Positions 61,112 through 64,000 of a stretch of 64,000 nucleotides of DNA are shown in pieces. The stretch is from Bacillota bacterium (GTDB taxonomy: Bacteria > Bacillota > Clostridia > Lachnospirales > Lachnospiraceae). Made by a program: the position numbers and the translations under genes. Below the pieces are notes generated by a model. It saw only the letters and a program-made list of their open reading frames with translations, had not been told where the DNA came from and made no database searches. Position 1 is the first letter of the stretch. Every line of letters starts with the position of its first letter. The stretch covers positions 147,215 through 211,214 of the forward strand of contig JAEZTJ010000008.1 in NCBI GenBank assembly GCA_023421505.1, written 5' to 3'.

Positions 61112-61900
61112 TTAAACCGCATCAAAGCCGTATACCTCCATTTGTGTCAGGGCCGGGTAGGGTGATTCCTCCTCTGACTTGATAAGATCACCGATTTCCA
61201 CCCAGTTTATTTTTTTACGTTCAAAGGTAAATTCATGGGGGAGCCGTTTTTTTTCCATTTCCACCTTAAGGGTGCTTCCGTCTGAGAACACAAAGGTTGC
61301 CATCTTCCACCAGTTATCATGAGGAAAGTCTGCCCTGGTATAAAGAACAATCCGATCTGCTGCAACCGATCTGCCAAAATCAATTCTCAGCACCGCATCC
61401 TGCTGCCTGTTAATCCCCCACGACTGATAGGGCCATTCTCCATGGCTTTCATTCGCAGTAATTCCATCAATAGCATTTTTTGCCGCAAATACTGTTTCAC
61501 TACGGGTTTGTGCATTCGCAGTTGCATGAGGATAACAGGTTATGGCTTCCTGCTGGTCATATACGTTCAAAGCAAGATTTCTATATGCCTTTATCTCATA
61601 TTCCCTCGCTGCTCTGGCATATAAAAGATGCTTTGAGCCGCAGAACGCTTTTGAAGACAGATTCAGCCTTTTCTCCCCAAAGGGAATCTGGTATGCAACC
61701 GGTCCCGTGATAAATACCAGGGACCTTCCTAATGCATCATCAAACTGCAGCCACAAATACGTATTTTTTTCGGTAGTTTCAAGTAATATGAAATCGCCTT
61801 CCTGATACTCATCCGTAAACAGCAGATTGACCTCTTCCATTCCGGATTTTTCGGCAATAATCTGATGTTTGCCGGACATCACCTTGATACTTAATTCCAT
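61112..61900 (-). CDS. Discoidin-like carbohydrate-associated protein
   Basis: The 262-residue protein has an N-terminal beta-rich domain of about 115 residues. A region like a F5/8-type C (discoidin) module follows: AKNAIDGITANESHGEWPYQSWGINRQQDAVLRIDFGRSVAADRIVLYTRADFPHDNWWKMATFVFSDGS. The start is ATG 61900, with GAGGCGG eight bases before it; an ATG five codons earlier overlaps that RBS. No signal peptide is present. It lies between the dehydrogenase and lyase genes, so it probably binds or helps process the same uronide. No catalytic motif was recognised. Confidence 0.72.
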   Translation of the reverse strand: MELSIKVMSGKHQIIAEKSGMEEVNLLFTDEYQEGDFILLETTEKNTYLWLQFDDALGRSLVFITGPVAYQIPFGEKRLNLSSKAFCGSKHLLYARAAREYEIKAYRNLALNVYDQQEAITCYPHATANAQTRSETVFAAKNAIDGITANESHGEWPYQSWGINRQQDAVLRIDFGRSVAADRIVLYTRADFPHDNWWKMATFVFSDGSTLKVEMEKKRLPHEFTFERKKINWVEIGDLIKSEEESPYPALTQMEVYGFDAV

Positions 61901-61957
61901 TATAGTCCGCCTCATTTCTTCTGATTTTCCATGTGTCTTTTTTACCGGAATACCCTG

Positions 61958-62761
61958 CTATTTCGGCTGTTTTCCAATATAAGCCAGAATACCTCCGTCC
62001 ACATACAGAATATGTCCATTTACAAAATCCGAAGCAGCCGAAGCTAAAAATATCGCCGGTCCCATAAGATCCTCCGGGGTTCCCCAGCGTGCTGCCGGAG
62101 TTTTGGCAATAATAAACTGATCGAAGGGATGCTTTGAGCCATCCGGCTGAATTTCCCTTAGCAAAGCTGTCTGCGGCGTTGCGATATAGCCGGGACCTAT
62201 GCCGTTGCATTGGATATTAAACTCCCCATATTCCGATGCAATATTCTTTGTCAGCATCTTAAGTCCTCCCTTTGCTGCCGCATAGGCTGATACTGTCTCC
62301 CTTCCCAGCTCGCTCATCATAGAGCAGATATTAATGATCTTACCGTGTCCCTTTTTTATCATACCGGGGATTACCGCCTTTGATACAATAAAAGGAGCAT
62401 TCAAATCAACATCTACCACCTGTCTGAATTCGGCTGCCGTCATTTCACACATGGGAATCCGTTTAATAATTCCTGCATTATTCACCAGTATATCTATAAT
62501 TCCCACTTCTTGCTCAATTGCTGCAACCATCTCCTTAACCTGCTCTTCGTCCGTAACATCGCAGACATATCCCCTTACATCAATCCCTGCCTCTTTATAT
62601 GCGGCGTTTCCCCTCTCAACAGCCTCCGGCTTAATATCATTAAAAACGATCTTTGCTCCTGCTAAAGCAAAGGCTCTAGCAATAGCAAAGCCTATTCCGT
62701 AAGACGCACCTGTAACCAGTGCAATTTTTCCTGTTAATGAAAAGCTTTCTAATCTATCCAT
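61958..62761 (-). CDS. SDR-family oxidoreductase, KduD/gluconate 5-dehydrogenase-like
   Basis: The 267-residue short-chain dehydrogenase has cofactor motif TGASYGIG, NNAGI, and the catalytic SMMSELGRETVSAYAAAKGG (Ser-Tyr-Lys). The C-terminus GTPEDLMGPAIFLASAASDFVNGHILYVDGGILAYIG is typical of 2-deoxy-D-gluconate 3-dehydrogenase and gluconate 5-dehydrogenase. Next to kduI it most likely reduces 3-deoxy-D-glycero-2,5-hexodiulosonate to KDG. ATG 62761 is used because GGGGAGGA lies eight bases before it. kduI ends about 70 bases upstream. Confidence 0.87.
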   Translation of the reverse strand: MDRLESFSLTGKIALVTGASYGIGFAIARAFALAGAKIVFNDIKPEAVERGNAAYKEAGIDVRGYVCDVTDEEQVKEMVAAIEQEVGIIDILVNNAGIIKRIPMCEMTAAEFRQVVDVDLNAPFIVSKAVIPGMIKKGHGKIINICSMMSELGRETVSAYAAAKGGLKMLTKNIASEYGEFNIQCNGIGPGYIATPQTALLREIQPDGSKHPFDQFIIAKTPAARWGTPEDLMGPAIFLASAASDFVNGHILYVDGGILAYIGKQPK

Positions 62762-62829
62762 ATCATTATCCTCCCCTTCCAAATGCAGCTTTTTCCCAGA
62801 CTAGTATTTCCTGTTTCCTAATCAGATGG

Positions 62830-63690
62830 TTACATAAGCTTTTCCATTGAGACCTGGTCCATGTCACCAAACGCCTGATTTTCTCCAACCATACCCCATA
62901 TGAAGGTATAGGCTTTTGTCCCGCAGCCGGAATGGACGGACCAGCTCGGCGATATTACCGCCTCCTCATTTCTTACCACGAGATGTCTGGTCTGCGAAGG
63001 CTCGCCCATATAATGCATTACGATTGCATCCTCCGGCATATCAAAATACAAATACACCTCCATACGTCTGTCATGGGTATGGCAGGGCATGGTATTCCAA
63101 ACGCTTCCAGGCTCAAGCCTTGTCATACCCATGACCAGCTGACAGCTTTCCACCTGTCCGGGCAGGATATATTTGCAGATGGTTCTATGGTTTGCCTCCT
63201 CCAGGCTCCCCATTTCCACCTTGTTTTCCTCCTTGATGATTACAGTTCCTTCCTCCGGTTCTCCCTGCGGCTTTATAAGCACCGTCGGACAGGTTCTGTG
63301 CGCCGGTGCGCTGTTAAAATAGAATTTCGCCGGACAGGCGGCACCCTTACTTTTAAACTCTATCTTCCTCACTCCCCTGCCAATATATAGCCCATCCTTA
63401 TATGCCAGCGGATATTCCCTGTCATCTGCAATAATGCTTCCTTCCCCTCCGATGTTGATAATTCCCATTTCTCTCCGTTCAAGAAAATATTCCGCGCGGA
63501 TTTCCTCTCCCGCTGTCAAGGAAACCGGCTTAAGCGGCATGACTGCCCCGGTAATAATCCGGTCAATATGGCTGTATACTGTCTTGATCCCGCCGGGTCT
63601 GAATAAATCCTGTATCAGAAATTCCTCCCTTAAGCGCTCAGTCGTGTAGAATTTAACATCCTTTGGTGATGCTGCATTTCTAAGTTCCAT
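62830..63690 (-). CDS. kduI: 5-keto-4-deoxyuronate isomerase
   Basis: The 286-residue cupin-type isomerase converts 4-deoxy-L-threo-5-hexosulose uronate to 3-deoxy-D-glycero-2,5-hexodiulosonate. The family features are MELRNAASPKDVKFYTTERLREEFLIQDLF, FYFNSAPAHRTCPTVLI, and the zinc site MPCHTHDRRMEVYLYFD, with SWSVHSGCGTKAYTFIWGM near the end. AAAGGATGG precedes the ATG. It leads a minus-strand run with the KduD-like, discoidin-like and lyase genes. Its base composition is GC-richer than the region upstream of 59 kb. Confidence 0.95.
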   Translation of the reverse strand: MELRNAASPKDVKFYTTERLREEFLIQDLFRPGGIKTVYSHIDRIITGAVMPLKPVSLTAGEEIRAEYFLERREMGIINIGGEGSIIADDREYPLAYKDGLYIGRGVRKIEFKSKGAACPAKFYFNSAPAHRTCPTVLIKPQGEPEEGTVIIKEENKVEMGSLEEANHRTICKYILPGQVESCQLVMGMTRLEPGSVWNTMPCHTHDRRMEVYLYFDMPEDAIVMHYMGEPSQTRHLVVRNEEAVISPSWSVHSGCGTKAYTFIWGMVGENQAFGDMDQVSMEKLM

Positions 63691-64000
63691 TTCTTATCCA
63701 TCCTTTCTTCTATTTATTCTTCTTCCATTTAGGGTCTTATACCGCAACCACGTTATTTTTGTATCATAACATAATAAATAATCGTTTTCTTGGCAAACAT
63801 TATTTAAAATCTTGCAAATATTGAACAAAATTGCTATAATGATAATTGAAAAAGCTGGAAACAGCAAGATAACGCTGAATTGGAATCCGAGGTTCCTGTT
63901 TGCAAATTTAACTTCCGGTTCAGCATATCCCTTGCAAGACTAAATTCCGGAGAACTAAACTGTTCTTAAAATTCTGGAAGTAAGTATTGCAAAAGTCTAT
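63691..64000. other. Divergent control region upstream of kduI
   Basis: This 310-bp end of the window has no supported ORF. It should contain the kduI operon promoter on the minus strand and a promoter reading right. A small hairpin GCTG-GAAA-CAGC lies near 63855. No terminator or repeat was recognised. Confidence 0.45.
63812..63840 (+). promoter_or_regulatory. Promoter reading out of the window to the right
   Basis: TTGCAA (63812-63817) and TATAAT (63835-63840) are 17 bases apart on the plus strand, divergent from kduI. The gene it serves lies beyond 64000. Confidence 0.55.

Noticed and set aside
62932..63390. 152-codon plus-strand ORF
   Set aside because: It is antisense to kduI, which has full family signatures and a good RBS.

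Overview
The window looks like chromosome of a low-GC, spore-forming Clostridia member, most likely family Lachnospiraceae. The grounds are AT-rich intergenic DNA, Firmicutes-type ribosome binding sites, a T-box in front of leuS, a DUF6774 protein, a Cys/Gly-rich chorion-like small protein, and enzyme families typical of plant-polysaccharide-using clostridia. The species is inferred, not proven. I see no rRNA, tRNA or CRISPR array.

Positions 1 to about 20,900 (possibly to about 22,110) are the late half of a siphovirus-type prophage, all on the plus strand. In order: terminase large subunit (5' end outside the window), portal, Com-like zinc ribbon, scaffold, decoration protein, major capsid protein, head-tail connectors, tail tube, the two tail chaperones joined by a -1 frameshift site, tape measure, distal tail and tail-tip proteins, a fibre ending in an SGNH esterase, two small membrane proteins and an NlpC/P60 endolysin. 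Accessory genes are threaded between the connector and tail-completion genes: a metallophosphoesterase, a dATP/dGTP diphosphohydrolase-like protein, DUF4406, a PGDYG protein and a tandem two-domain Tad2 (DUF2829) anti-Thoeris-like protein. The 8-mer TTGACAGC is dispersed through the prophage far more often than in the flanking chromosome. After the endolysin come minus-strand genes for a secreted peptide and a NYN nuclease, then a subtilisin-like protease cut off exactly at its catalytic His motif, which may mark the right attachment site.

22.6-32.9 kb holds an AraC regulator, a lipoprotein with a metallo-beta-lactamase fold, small proteins, chorismate synthase, a XRE-cupin regulator leading a potABCD polyamine operon, and trpS. 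33-39.4 kb is a signalling block. A minus-strand LytTR response regulator and AgrC-like kinase are followed by two LytTR-type direct repeats, a 15-residue amphipathic peptide gene missed by normal ORF length cut-offs, and a two-gene ABC transporter; luxS is divergent from them. I regard this peptide-transporter unit as the most likely undescribed system here.

39.6-59.2 kb is mostly housekeeping: glgP, a LacI regulator, pgsA, leuS with T-box, a chemotaxis receptor, DedA, MATE, a Ca2+-type P-ATPase, an MBL hydrolase, eno and an M32 carboxypeptidase. A 153-bp MITE with perfect 17-bp terminal inverted repeats and a 9-bp target duplication lies just before the carboxypeptidase gene. 59.3-63.7 kb is a minus-strand uronate operon: kduI, a kduD-like dehydrogenase, a discoidin-like protein and a cytoplasmic heparinase II/III-type lyase.
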